Shown: in pieces, positions 50,601 to 61,605 of the stretch
How the letters are laid out: each line of letters opens with the position of its first letter
Position numbering within the stretch: position 1 is the stretch's first letter
NCBI GenBank assembly: GCA_016748015.1
Contig: JAAOMT010000571.1
Coordinates: 242,875-306,874, forward strand
Origin: Geosiphon pyriformis
Taxonomy: Eukaryota; Glomeromycota; Glomeromycetes; Archaeosporales; Geosiphonaceae
Length of the DNA stretch: 64,000 nt
Direction: 5' to 3'
Position numbers and translations under genes: made by a program
The notes under the pieces: generated by a model
Told to the model about the DNA's origin: nothing
The model's database searches: none
Seen by the model: only the letters and a program-made list of their open reading frames with translations

Positions 50601-52310
50601 CTTTTGTTTATATTTGGGTCAGTTTTTTTAATAACTTTTTGGCAAGCATGATTTGTATTTTTCTTGAGTGTGGTTTGTCACTAAATAGCTCTTTGGACAA
50701 TTTTTTTCTTTTTTGTGATGAAGTGTTCATGTCTACTATTCTTGGCAAATCAAAATTTTTCAAGTTCCTCCCTTCACTCTGAAGACATAGTATTGCCTTT
50801 ATAAAGCAACTTTACAATTGTTATGGTGCTATTTTTGATTAATACATCTTTAAGTAGTGGAAGAAGTTGGATCTTTATGGTCTTATTCCTGAATGGTTTA
50901 AACTTTTTACTGTATTTTTTATTGGCAAGACTGTTTTTTCTGCTTATTCTTTTGTCTTGAGTGTTGTTGGCCCTCTAAATATTCTTGAGTTTCATGAATT
51001 TGAATCTATTTGTGATCAGCTTTCTCAGGTTGTTACTGATAGTTTTTTTGTCTATACAGATAGGTTCTTGAAAAATGTGGGCATGGTTAGCAAGAAGGCT
51101 GGTGCTGCAGCTTTCTTTAAAGACATTAATATGGGTTTGGGTGTTGGTGTTTTGGGTTTGATGTTATCTACTCTGACAGAGATATAGGCTATTGTATTGG
51201 CATTGGAGTGTATTCTTTTGTTTAGCTCTGTTTGCTTATTTTCAGATAGTCAATCTGCTTTGGATGCTTGTAAGTCGGAATTGGGTTTGGTGTGTTCTGA
51301 TTTTTATAATCAGTGCTGGATTAAGTATTAGCATATTGTAAATGTTATTTGTAATAAAAGTTTAAGAGTTGACTGGTACAAAGTAAAAGATCACTCTAGT
51401 ATTATGGAAAATAAGTGTGTCAATACTGTCTCTTTCTCTAATTGGTGTCTCCCTCTACCCTTAAGAGAACACTTTATAGTTGCTAATAGTGGTATTGTTT
51501 CTGACAATTCTAAACACTTCATTTATAATGTTTTTCATTCTATTTGTCAAATACATTGGAAAATTGGTTCTGGTTTTAGATTTGTGGTTATTAGTTTGCT
51601 TTCAGACATTGACTGGCTCAGCTCCTTGTTGGTATGGCAATTTGATTTACACATGGCTACTGGTTTTATTAGCAGGTCTTTAGCTAATACACATACTTAT
51701 TTTATGAAAGCTTTATATTATTGGCTGCCTGTTGTCATTCAGAAGCATTTTTATGACAGACACTATCCTAGTGTATTGTGTTTATATTATGGTAATATAA
51801 TGGTATCAAATCATGTTTTTTCTTGTGATATTGATATTTCTGTTTATTATTGAATATTGAATGCCCATGTAGCTTTTTGGAAAGTGATTTCTGGTTTTTT
51901 TCTTTCTTCTTTATGTGTATTACAACTGTTGTTATCTTGTGTTTCTGATGGCTTTGTGTTCATGGCTCTTTATAAAAGTTTTGTTTTTGATGATTGGCTT
52001 CAAGAAACTACTTTTATTTTTTGGGATTCCAAGATTGCTGGTTTAAAGATTGTGGAGTTTGTGTATTCTATTTGTCTTACTTTTAGGAATAATATCTGGT
52101 TGGTTTGTGCTAAACATAGAGAAAAATGGACTAATTTTGTTTGATGGCTTGGCTTTTGTCTCAATCTCTGGTTTGGTTTCAAAGTTCTTAGCTGGTGTGG
52201 TCAAGTTGCTTGGCATTGCTGAAGTATTTAGTATTCATTTTGGCTTTTATAAGCCTTGTTTATTTTTTTTGGGTGTTAGTGATTCAGTTTTGGTTTATAT
52301 AGCTGTATAA
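47656..52310 (+). pseudogene. LINE D ORF2: endonuclease, reverse transcriptase, RNase H, C-terminal domain
   Basis: From ATG 47656: AP-endonuclease blocks VCNIRRMNNPA, FLETKL, GLYAGA, GSNFNKD (GDFN expected), NYMFVSPNLV and NYQAVFVSV (DHQAV expected). A frame change occurs near 48885. RT blocks: LVLQNMCKTYNSVGW near 49590, the catalytic VFVNNTIW near 49945 with both Asp lost, and YKTQFSFV. RNase H near 51049-51260 has VYTDRFL and FSDSQSALDACKSELG. C-terminal domain: LCLYYGN, then FVFDDW. A second frame change near 52115 leads to TAA 52308-52310. The endonuclease would nick target DNA and the RT would copy from the nick. Most stops fall on Trp or Gln positions. Confidence 0.88.
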
Positions 52311-52559
52311 TGTTGTTCTGATCAGTCTGAGTGGCTGGTTATGTGTAAAAAATACATAATTCACACCTAATTTAGATTGATATATAGTTTTAAGCAATAT
52401 TTGGATCTCATTTATTAAGCAAATAAAAAAAAATTTGTATAATAAATATATATTAATATAAAACTTATACTCTCTACAAATTAATAATTTTAAAATAATT
52501 AGCTTTTAATTTTAAGTTTGAAAATAATTTTACTTTAATTTTATTTATTTGTTTTAATT

Positions 52560-53790
52560 TATATTATTATTATGAATAATTTAAATTAGTTGTCAAGTAG
52601 TCTTAGACATATATTATTCAAAATTGGCTTTAGTTTTACTATATTTTTGTAATTATTGTTGATTAAGCATTAATACATTGTAAATGTTATTAGGAAAAAA
52701 AATTTGAGTGTTAATTAACATAAAATTAAAGACTATTCTAGTGTTTTAAACAATAAAAAAGCTAATTTTTTGGCTAGTACAGTCTCATTTTCGAATTTAA
52801 TGCTTTCAGTTTATGTATAAAAACATTTTATTAAAGTTGATAATAAGATTATTTTGCAAAATACAAGATGTTTTGTTTGTAAAATTTTTTAAACAATTTA
52901 TTATGTTTATTAAAAAATCAAATTTGATACTTATATTTTAAAAATTAATCTACTTAAAAATATAAATTGAGTTAGATTTTATTAATATAGTATTCTGATT
53001 TTTATATATTAACAAAATTTATAAGCAAAATTACAATTAGAATATATTTTTATTTTATGAAAATTTTATATTATAAGTTGTTTATAGTTATTTATAAGTA
53101 TTTGTATAATAAAAATTATTATAGTATTTTATGTTTGTTTTATGAGATGTTGAGTTTTCAAATCATGTTTTTTTTGTAAATTAAATAGTAGATTTTACAA
53201 AAAACTGTTAAATGTTTATATAATTATCTAAAAGACATTTTTTGGTTTGCTTAAATTTTTTTGTGTTTTATAATTGCTTTTTCTGTGTTTTTCTAATTTT
53301 TAGTGTATTCAACTTTATATAAAAAAGTTGTTTTTAAGAACTGGTTTTAAAATTTTTTTTAATTTTAAAAATACTAAAATTGCTAACAAAAAATTGTAAA
53401 CTTTATATATAGTTTAAATTAGCTTATAAAAATAATATTTAATTTATTTGTTTTAAAAACTGGCTTTTATAAAAAATAATTATTTTATTATATGTAATAA
53501 AATTATTTTTGCAATTGTTATTAGTTTATTATTTGTGTTGTTTAATAATATAGTTAGGTTTCTTGAAATAGCTAAAGTCTTTAAGTTAGTTTTGGTATAT
53601 ACAAATTATGTTTATTTTTTCTGGTATTAAAAATATAGTTTTTATATATATAGATACATAATATTGTTTTAATTAGTTTAAGTAATTGATTACATATAAA
53701 TAATATATAATTTATACTTAATTTAAGTTATTTAGTTTAATATATTGTATTAAGTAGTATTTAAATCTTAATTATTAAATATAATAAAAA
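52560..53790 (+). pseudogene. LINE F remnant: end of ORF2 and 3' tail
   Basis: It aligns by eye with LINE D from the RNase H end onward: GTAAATGTTATTAGGAAAAA near 52679 corresponds to GTAAATGTTATTTGTAATAA near 51341. It ends in the tail at 53665-53785. It is almost fully converted to A/T with no frame left. It lies directly behind LINE D in the same orientation. Confidence 0.6.
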
Positions 53791-55990
53791 AAATTATTAT
53801 TTAGTATAATACAATTGCTAAATATTTTAAATTAATATAATATATATATTTTTTATATATAATTAACTATTTGAATTAATTAAAACAATATTAAATAATC
53901 ATTTTAATATTAACATAATTATAAATACCAAAAAAAATATTAAAATACAAATTAAAACATATATTATAAATTTTATTAATATTAAATAACTTTATTATCT
54001 TAATAAACAAAATATTTCATAAATTATAAATTAAAATAAAGTTATTTAAATTAATTAAATCGCTTTTTTTTATATTTATTTTGAATTTAATTTTATAAGA
54101 CTAAATATTAGATTTATAATTAATAAAATCAATATAAAACTAAATTAAAAACTTTTTTATTTTTATTTTTTATAATTATAATCAAAATTAAGAGTAAAAA
54201 AATTACAAACATTACTTTTTTTATAGTAATTAATAAAGTTTTAACATAAAATTTTTATTATTAAAGCAGTTAAACAAAATATTTTAGCAATATTTTTTTT
54301 AAATATTAATAATAAAAAGCTGTTTTTAATAATTTTAAGCATTTTTTTTACTTTAAACTAATAGTTTTTTTTTAGTCAAAATTTTTTTTAAAAAACATAT
54401 TTGAATTAATTTTAGTATTGTTTTTGTTTTTTTTGTTTTTATTATTATTATTATTATTATTATTTTGTAAATAATTAAAAAACCAAAAAATTCAAAAAAT
54501 AGCAACAGTTATTTATAACTGCTATAATTATACTAAACTTTTTTATAGTTTTAAATAAAATTTGAATAAAATTTTTATGGCAAAAACCAGTTTTTTTTTA
54601 ATATAGACAACAACAATAATAATATATTTTTAAAATAAATAAAAATTAATTGTTAATTGTATTGTCAAATGTAAAATTTTTTAACAAATTATTGCTAATT
54701 AAAAAAACAAAACAACTTATTATTACATTTAATCTTAAAAATTAACTGCTTTTTTTTTTTAGTTTTTAATAATATTATTAATAATATTTAAATAATTGTT
54801 ATTAATTATTAAAGATTTTTAAGTAGATAGTTTTTATTATAGTATTTAGTACTATGTTTGAAATTAAAATAATTTTATTTAGTTTTTTATATTAATTTTT
54901 GTCTGTTTTTATTAAATTTAAGTTTGTTTTAAAAGATATTATTAAATTGTTTTATGTAAAATTTGCATCTTAAAAGCATTTAAATAATGCCATTAAAATT
55001 GTTTTTGATAAATTTGTCTCTTTAGTTATATTCAAAATTACAAAGTTTTTTGTAGTAGTTTTTTTTTTCTTTTTTTTCTGTTGTATTTTTTAATATCATT
55101 GTTAGTTTATTTTTTAATAATATTAAAAATGCTTTTGGCATTTTTGGTATTAGTACTTTGGTTAAATTAAAGTTTGTTAACTTATAACAATATGTTATAA
55201 TTTACTTTAAAAACATTTTTTTACTACTGTTGCTTTTATTTACTAATTTGTATTAATTAAAAAAACAATATTAAAATCTTTTTTTTAGTCAATTAAAAAA
55301 AGTTATGGTTTCAAAAAATGCTTTTAAAACCAAGTTGATTAATCTTTTTTTTGGTTATATTGTTTTTAAAATTAATAACTTAGTTTTTTAAATTAATAAC
55401 TACATTTTTTTATTTTTTATTTTTCTAATTTCTATTATTGTCAATGCTTTATTGTTGTAATTTTTAATTTTTTAAAGTTTTAAATACTATTGTTTTAAAA
55501 ATTAGCATTTTATATAAATGTTTTATTTAATAAAAAGCTTTTAAATATTATTATTAATATAAGTATTAAAGTTTAAATCATTTGGCTTTAAATTATAAAA
55601 TGGTTTTATTTTTTTTCTAAGTTTTTTTTCAAATTTGCTATTGCTTTTAAAATCTTAAACCTTGTTTTGTTGGTATTAAATCTTATATTAATATCATTGT
55701 TTCTATAATTTTTTCTGTTATTATTGCTATTAAAATTAATTTTGTGTTCAGTATTTTTTCTAAAGCTGTATTATTTATAACTACTCATAATATTATTGTT
55801 TTAAATACTATTGTTAATTTTAAATTGGCTTTTTTAAAATTTTATTTTAATCAATTGTTTTTGTTAATTAAATTAATAATTAAGTTTATTAGTTCTTTAA
55901 TTATATTAATTATTATTTTATTGTTTATTTTTTTGCTGTAAATACAATATTAAAAAAAATCTAATAACAATAAAAAAATAAATAAATAAG
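53791..55990 (+). pseudogene. Third decayed LINE ORF1-type region
   Basis: It is parallel to 13860-15800 in order and orientation: the AAAATTAAGAGTAAAAAAAT block near 54185, TTATTGCTAATT near 54680 and the final hydrophobic frame at 55744-55941. No usable coding sequence remains. Confidence 0.5.
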
Positions 55991-56034
55991 ATTGGTATTA
56001 TGACTTTTTTTTTTATTTTTTTTTTATTTAATAA

Positions 56035-58667
56035 GTAAAATCCAAATACTGCTTAATACAATATATCAAATAATTAATCTAAACTAGATGTGAATCATGT
56101 ATTTTCTACATATGACCAGCCATTCAAGCCGATTAAGACAATACTAAACACCTATATAAACAAAGACAGAGTTCTCAATACCTAAAAAAAATAAATAAGA
56201 TTTCTAAAACCCAAAACCAATACCAAATGTCTTGTCAATACCTAGCAATCTAACCACACTAAAAAAAAACAATAAAGATAGCTTAGAAACCAATCTTAGA
56301 ACTAAACCATCATATGGTATTAGCCTATTTTTTTCTATAAAAGCACAATGTTTAATGTGAACCAACCAAACCTTCTTCCTAAAAGCAAGACAGAAATTAT
56401 GCACAAAGTCCACAATCTTCTGACTCATAACCTTAGAATCTTTGAAAACAGATACAGTCTCTTGAAGTCAATCTTTAAAAACAAAGCTCTTGTAAAGAGC
56501 TGTACACACTGCAATATTTGAAACACAGAAAGACAACAATTAAGACACACATGAAGAGGAAAAAAAAGACCAGAAAGCATATACCAAACAGTTACATAGA
56601 CATTCAATAAACAATAACAAACAGAATTATCAATCATATAAGAAAAAACATGATCAAAAACTTCAACATTGTTACAATACAAACATAATACACTAGGATA
56701 ACACTTGTCATATAGGCACTTCTATACAATAACTGGCAGTCAATAATACAAAGCTTTTATGAAGTATGTATAAGCACCAGCAATAAGCCTACTAATGAAA
56801 CTAGCAACCATATGTGAATTGGAATGTCATATCAAGGATGAGCTAGGCCAATCAACATTTAAGAGCAAACTATTATCCAAAATACCAGACTCAGAACCAA
56901 TTTTCATTATGCACAATGAATAGACCAAAAGATTTCACAAACAAAATATCTAGAATTATCAAAAATAACACCACTTTTAGCCAAAATACAATGTTCCTTC
57001 AAATTGGAAGGAAGACACCAGGGAGTAAAAGAAGTAGTGTTAGCAAGTACATCAGCACATTTATTATCCAAGATACCCAAATAATCTTTAACTTTGTACT
57101 AAATAACATTTAAATTCTTCTTCCTAATGATGTTTACAATATGCCAACACCTTATCCAACACCAATTCTGAAAATCTGAATGTGCCAAACCCAATTCCAA
57201 TTTACATGTATTCAAGGCAACTTGACTATCTGTAAAAAAGTGAAGTGAGCTAAGAGAGAAAATACATTCAAGAGCCAATGCAATAATCTGCAGTTCCACC
57301 AAAGTAGAAGATAATAAACCAGAAATCTTAACTCTCAAATCCACATTTACATCCTCAAAAAAAACTGCTGTGCTAGTCTTTACATTAGGACTTCTCAGAT
57401 TTTTTAGGAATTCATTTGTATAGATAGAAAAACTGTTAGTTATAACATCTAACAAATAGTCACAATCATGTCTGAACTCACTAGACTCTAAAACACTTGA
57501 AAGTTCACAACCACCCAAAGAAAGAGGATCAGCTGAAGAAAAAGCTATACTATTAAAAAAATTGACAAAAAGTTTAAATCAATCAGGAATAGGGCCACAT
57601 AAATCCAGCCTTTTCTAGTATTTGAAAGTTTTCTAATCAAAAATAGCACTTTTTTAACAATGAAATTGCTTCACAAAAACTATGCCATATTGCTGAAGTG
57701 AAGAGAAAAACTTAAAGAACTCAGTTTCACTAAGGACAGTTAACATAGAAATTCCATCCCAAAAACAAAAAAAACTGACTATTAGACTATTCAGAGACAA
57801 ATTATATCCAAGAAAAATATAAACCACACCTGCTAAAAAGTTATTAGACAAACTAACACTAATATGAGTCAGAAAAACCAAAAAATGAAGTGGATACCAA
57901 CTCAAAGCCTGTAAATTAAGAGATCTGTATAAAAACAAACAACTTAAAATCCTAACAGAGTTTGCAAAACACACAACAGAAGTCACTTTGCTCTCAGTCT
58001 GGATTTGCTCAAAAGTTTTTAAACTATACAATAAGAGATGATAAAATGCATTACTAGAAAAGTTAAGAAACAGACCAGATTTTAATTTCAAGTTCTTGCA
58101 AATCAAAGCATTCCACTTTTTACACATTCTAATAAGAACAAAGCTGAACTGCATTCTGTAGCTAATAATAGAAAAGAGAACAGCTGACACCCAATATGAG
58201 AACTGTTTATTCAAAATGGCCTTCTTTAAAACAAGATTGGCAAAAAATCTAATATCTGAATATGTTTTAGCCAAACTAGGCTTTAATAAACTCTTGATAA
58301 ACAAAAAGATACCTAAGTAGCAATAAGACTTTTCTTTCTTGGTGATGAAAATAAATAAACTACTAATTGACAAAGAAGAACATTTAACTCTGCAATTAAT
58401 AGGAATGTCACTGTCTTATCATTATTAATAAAAATGTTATTAATTCTAAAAAATTCACTAGTGATATTGAGAATATATTGTGTTATAGCCTGACTGCTAC
58501 CAACTTAAATTGTATTATCAACAAAAGCACCAGTAGCAAAAAAAAACATCAATCCAGTTTAAGATTCCATATAACCAGTTTTGGCAATAAAATAAAAGTT
58601 TAACTTATATTTACACATACTTTTCTATCTCTTAACTTCACATAAAACAAAATTATAAAATATGTAC
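56035..58667 (-). mobile_element. LINE E (minus), 5' part removed by Ty3 B+
   Basis: On the minus strand from 58667: RT from the catalytic segment onward (FVDNTI at about 58530-58510, stop where Trp follows), then 58373-57654 (SISSLFIFITKKEKSYCYLGIFL ... ISYRMQFSFVLIRM). RNase H is at 57518-57099 (IYTNEFLKNL with Asp lost, TLVELQIIALALECI, FTDSQVALNTCKLELG). The C-terminal domain is at 56682-56204 (MYCNNVEVFDHVFS, FSVVRLLGIDKTFGIGFGF), with the tail at 56150-56035. Decay is intermediate between LINE A and LINE B. It is interrupted at 58668 by an LTR. Confidence 0.87.
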
Positions 58668-58737
58668 TGTTACTCATAGAATATAGGAAGTATATATTAG
58701 CATAAATTAGCCAATCAAAAGTAACTATAGTAAATAT

Positions 58738-58858
58738 GGAATTCCAGAATTTCTATCAGAAGAATTGCAGAATTCTAGGAATTTTAGGATTTTCATACAA
58801 AAAATTGCAGAATTCCAGAATTCCAGGATTCTTCTTAAAAAATTGCAGAATTTCTGGT
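58738..58858 (+). repeat. 38-40-bp tandem repeats in the U3 of LTR B+
   Basis: Three units led by AATTGCAGAATTC at 58763, 58803 and 58841, plus a degenerate unit before them. The TATA box lies about 35 bp downstream. Confidence 0.75.
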
Positions 58859-58892
58859 GTGAAGAATTGAAAATTGAGGAATCTCAATTATG

Positions 58893-58900
58893 TATATATA
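58893..58900 (+). promoter_or_regulatory. TATA box of LTR B+
   Basis: TATATATA followed by GTAGTAG, placed as in the other LTRs. Confidence 0.6.
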
Positions 58901-59517
58901 GTAGTAGTACTAGAAATAGAAAAGGCAGAATTCTTTAGTTAAAGATCTCTTAGTTTAGATTTGATCTAAGCAACTTTTCATATCACAAATATCAATAAAT
59001 AATTATTTACTATCTCAATCCATTTTTTACTATCAACACTTTATGTTAATAATAATTTATATTTAACCACATTGGAACAATAGTTCTTGATTATGGCTAT
59101 TGATGGGATACTAATTTGAAAAATTGCCTTGGCTTATTTCTTTATTTTCTTTGTTTTCTTTTATTTTCTATTGTTATTTCTTTTGTTGTTTACTAAATTG
59201 ATTAAGGATTAAGTACTAAATTACTGACATTAAGGATTGTCTGACAAAAGACCCCTGCGAGTAGGTAGAGCACATACAAGAATTACAGATTACTTACCAA
59301 AGAATTGCCAGCCACTAAGCTGAGAAAAGAATTGATGGAATTGCGATTTCAAGAGACTACTGAAAACAACTATTGAAACTTTGTCTATTATACAAAGAAC
59401 TTAACCAAAATTTTCAAATACAAGCTACCTTTAGTAATCAACATCATTATATCAATTGAGCACCAAGTTATGGGTTTGTTATTTGCTTTGAGATTCCAAA
59501 TAATTATCTGTAACATT

Positions 59518-59533
59518 TGGTGCTTTCTGTGAA
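59518..59533 (+). other. tRNA primer-binding site of B+
   Basis: TGGTGCTTTCTGTGAA, two bases after the LTR. It differs from the C copy mainly by two C-to-T changes in the acceptor-stem part. Confidence 0.7.
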
Positions 59534-59535
59534 GT

Positions 59536-60667
59536 ATAATCCTACAGAGAACCAGTACCAACAACAATCATCCAAAAGTGGCAGAATCAGAAATCATAAG
59601 GACAAACTATTTAGGATTTGCCAAATTCTTATTTCAACAGTACAGTTAACAATTGGGCTTAACCAACAACCATTATCCAGTGGAATCAGCCTTTAACTTT
59701 TACGTTAATAAGAGAATTATGGATTTTCTAGGAAGACCAGTTGACATTGAATCAGCAAGAGAAAATTTTTATACAGAGTTAATCCAATATATCAGTTTAC
59801 CATGGAATTATAGTTTCATACCAATTATTAGAAAGATTAATCAAGAAATTAAAAGATACACTCAACAACAATTTCCTATTACTTATGCAGATAAGAGTAA
59901 AAAAAAATTACAAACACCAGCAGTAACACCAAGAGAAATACAATTACCAATGTGGAAGAAACAAAAAATTAAATTCCCACTATATCCATTATACTATCAC
60001 ACACCCAGTAGCATTATCAACATTACATCAACAGACATGTCCACATCAAATACAACATCAATATTTGGACAACTCCCATTTCAAAATAAACAAAAGAAAG
60101 TAAAATTATTAGAAACTTACAGTGATTACTTTGAAGAATTTAAATCTTAATCTTCAATGCCATCAGGATTCTGATTACTGCCACCTCAACCAGATTTTGG
60201 AACTGCAAGTTCCTGGGAGATAATGGCATCAGAGGAAAAAAAAGAAGAGGATTAAGAATTTAATTATCAAAATTCGATTGCAGAAAATTCAGAAATTGAA
60301 ACTCTGAACATTCAGACCCAGCAAACTCAAAACAATCCAAACTTGAAGCAAGTAATTAGCAAAACTTATCTCCAGTAATTGTTATTAATTAGCCACCAAT
60401 TAAACCAATTATTAAACCAATTTAACAGCAGCCATTTCAGCAATCTATTCAACAACCACTTCAATCACCTTTACAACCACAGCAGCCTCTTCAACAGCCT
60501 CTTCAACAGCCACAACAACAACTTCAACCAATATACCAACAACTGATCAGACCAATGGCTTATGCTCCAATTGCAAAACTCAAAAAATTTACTGGCAAAG
60601 AAAACAATGCCCAAGTGTGGCTAAACAATATTACCCAATTAGAAAAACCAAAAAAGCTATAGAAAAA
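59536..60667 (+). pseudogene. Ty3 B+ gag N-terminal region, cut by Ty3 C
   Basis: A frame from the ATA at 59536 with TAA at 59644 (YS*QLGL; the B- copy has Gln). Then 59653-60150 is open: ESAFNFYVNKRIMDF, RPVDIESAREN, YYHTPSSIINI, PFQNKQKK and YFEEFKS. Further stops follow. A Gln/Pro-rich block (QQPLQQPLQQPQQQLQP, near 60480-60530) precedes the start of the capsid domain (YAPIAKLKKFTGKENNAQVW), where homology stops. That gag would give the particle protein. Truncation is by insertion of Ty3 C near 60668. Confidence 0.8.
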
Positions 60668-60730
60668 TGTAACAAAGAAACGTGACAAGAAAAACGTGGT
60701 ACAACTCGAGGTAACACAAAGCAAACACAA

Positions 60731-60830
60731 ACAATAGTTAGCAAATGTGAGCAATAGCTAGTAAATACAAGCAATAGCTAATAATAATGAGCAATAGCTA
60801 GCAATAAAGAACAATAGTTAGCAATAGTAA
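60731..60830 (+). repeat. Five 20-bp tandem repeats in the U3 of LTR C
   Basis: Units of the form RCAATAGYTAGCAATAANNA start at 60731, 60751, 60771, 60791 and 60811, exactly 20 bases apart. A sixth partial (AGCAATTAAA) is at 60831. The TATA box is about 35 bp further on. Confidence 0.88.
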
Positions 60831-60864
60831 AGCAATTAAAAGCAATTCTGTAAAACCAAAAGAA

Positions 60865-60872
60865 TATATAAA
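60865..60872 (+). promoter_or_regulatory. TATA box of LTR C
   Basis: TATATAAA followed by AGCAAGTAG, the same AGTAG-type sequence seen after the other LTR TATA boxes. Confidence 0.65.
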
Positions 60873-61588
60873 AGCAAGTAGTTGTAAAAGTTGAAAAGTC
60901 AGACAGTTAGTTAGGAATCAATTTTACTTTGTATTATACTTATCATATATATTCAAAGTCCGAAATATAATAAATTATCAAAACCAAATTTAATTCACCA
61001 ATTCATGTTCTTCTATCTTACAGATTTTAATTGAAATTAAAATCAGTATTTCCTACTTTTGTTCCAGAACAGATGCCATTGGCATAAATGTCTCGAACCT
61101 TTAATGATTTAGACCAATCACTCTTGATCATGACAATTGATGAGAACTAATTTTTCTCTTTTCTTTTTCTTTTTTTCTTTTTTTCTTTTCTTTTCTTTCT
61201 TTTTTGGAGCAGCAACATAGGAAAATTGACTGTCTTAGAATAGACTTTGTGATAGCCTGGTAAAAAAAGGAAGCTTCTCTTAAGTTTTGGATATTAATGT
61301 TATCTTGGTAGCTTACCAAAAGGGTGAAAAAACAACACTGGACTCTAATGACTGTGTTCATTAGTGTGGAGAAAAAAGTTTACATTTATAGAAAACATTG
61401 TAATTAACGAAAAACAAACTCTGTGTCTTATAACCAAAGAACTCAAATGGGTAAATTTACAACCAGAAATAGACTTTCAGAGACTGATAATACTAACATG
61501 GTAAAAAAAGCAGACAACTTTGAAAGTTAACCCAAAACTAGAGCACTAAACATTACTATCATACCTTATCCAGTTTATCTATAACATT

Positions 61589-61604
61589 TGGTGCTCCCTG
61601 TGAG
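61589..61604 (+). other. tRNA primer-binding site of Ty3 C
   Basis: TGGTGCTCCCTGTGAG, two bases after the LTR end. The deduced primer tRNA ends in CTCAC-AGGGAGC-A-CCA (T-stem, acceptor stem, discriminator, CCA). Confidence 0.8.
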
Positions 61605-61605
61605 A

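Larger units (their letters stand above)
45721..52440 (+). mobile_element. LINE D, near full length, two ORFs
   Basis: About 6.7 kb with ORF1 (zinc knuckle) and ORF2 (AP-type endonuclease, RT, RNase H, C-terminal domain), the shared 3' tail and a terminal A-rich run near 52423-52433. It is the only copy in the window with both ORFs in the correct order. It is disabled by many stops and at least three indels (A-run at 45921-45930, near 48885, near 52115). Confidence 0.9.
58668..59515 (+). repeat. 5' LTR of Ty3 B+ (848 bp)
   Basis: It begins TGTTACTCATAG and ends CTGTAACA, a TGTTAC...GTAACA inverted terminus. It is homologous to 8392-9307 on the minus strand. It contains 38-40-bp repeats (58738-58858, with AATTGCAG at 58763, 58803 and 58841) and a TATATATA box at 58893-58900 followed by GTAGTAG. 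The five bases before it, in LINE E, are TGTAC. Confidence 0.85.
60668..61586 (+). repeat. 5' LTR of Ty3 C (about 919 bp)
   Basis: The right end CTATAACA is fixed by the primer site that follows. The left end TGTAACAAAG is placed where B+ gag homology stops and is less certain. The LTR holds five 20-bp repeats and a TATATAAA box at 60865-60872. Confidence 0.65.

Noticed and set aside
7756-60667. A single large inverted duplication linking both window ends
   Set aside because: The LTRs sit at different points of their LINEs and the neighbouring elements differ (Ty3 A versus Ty3 C).
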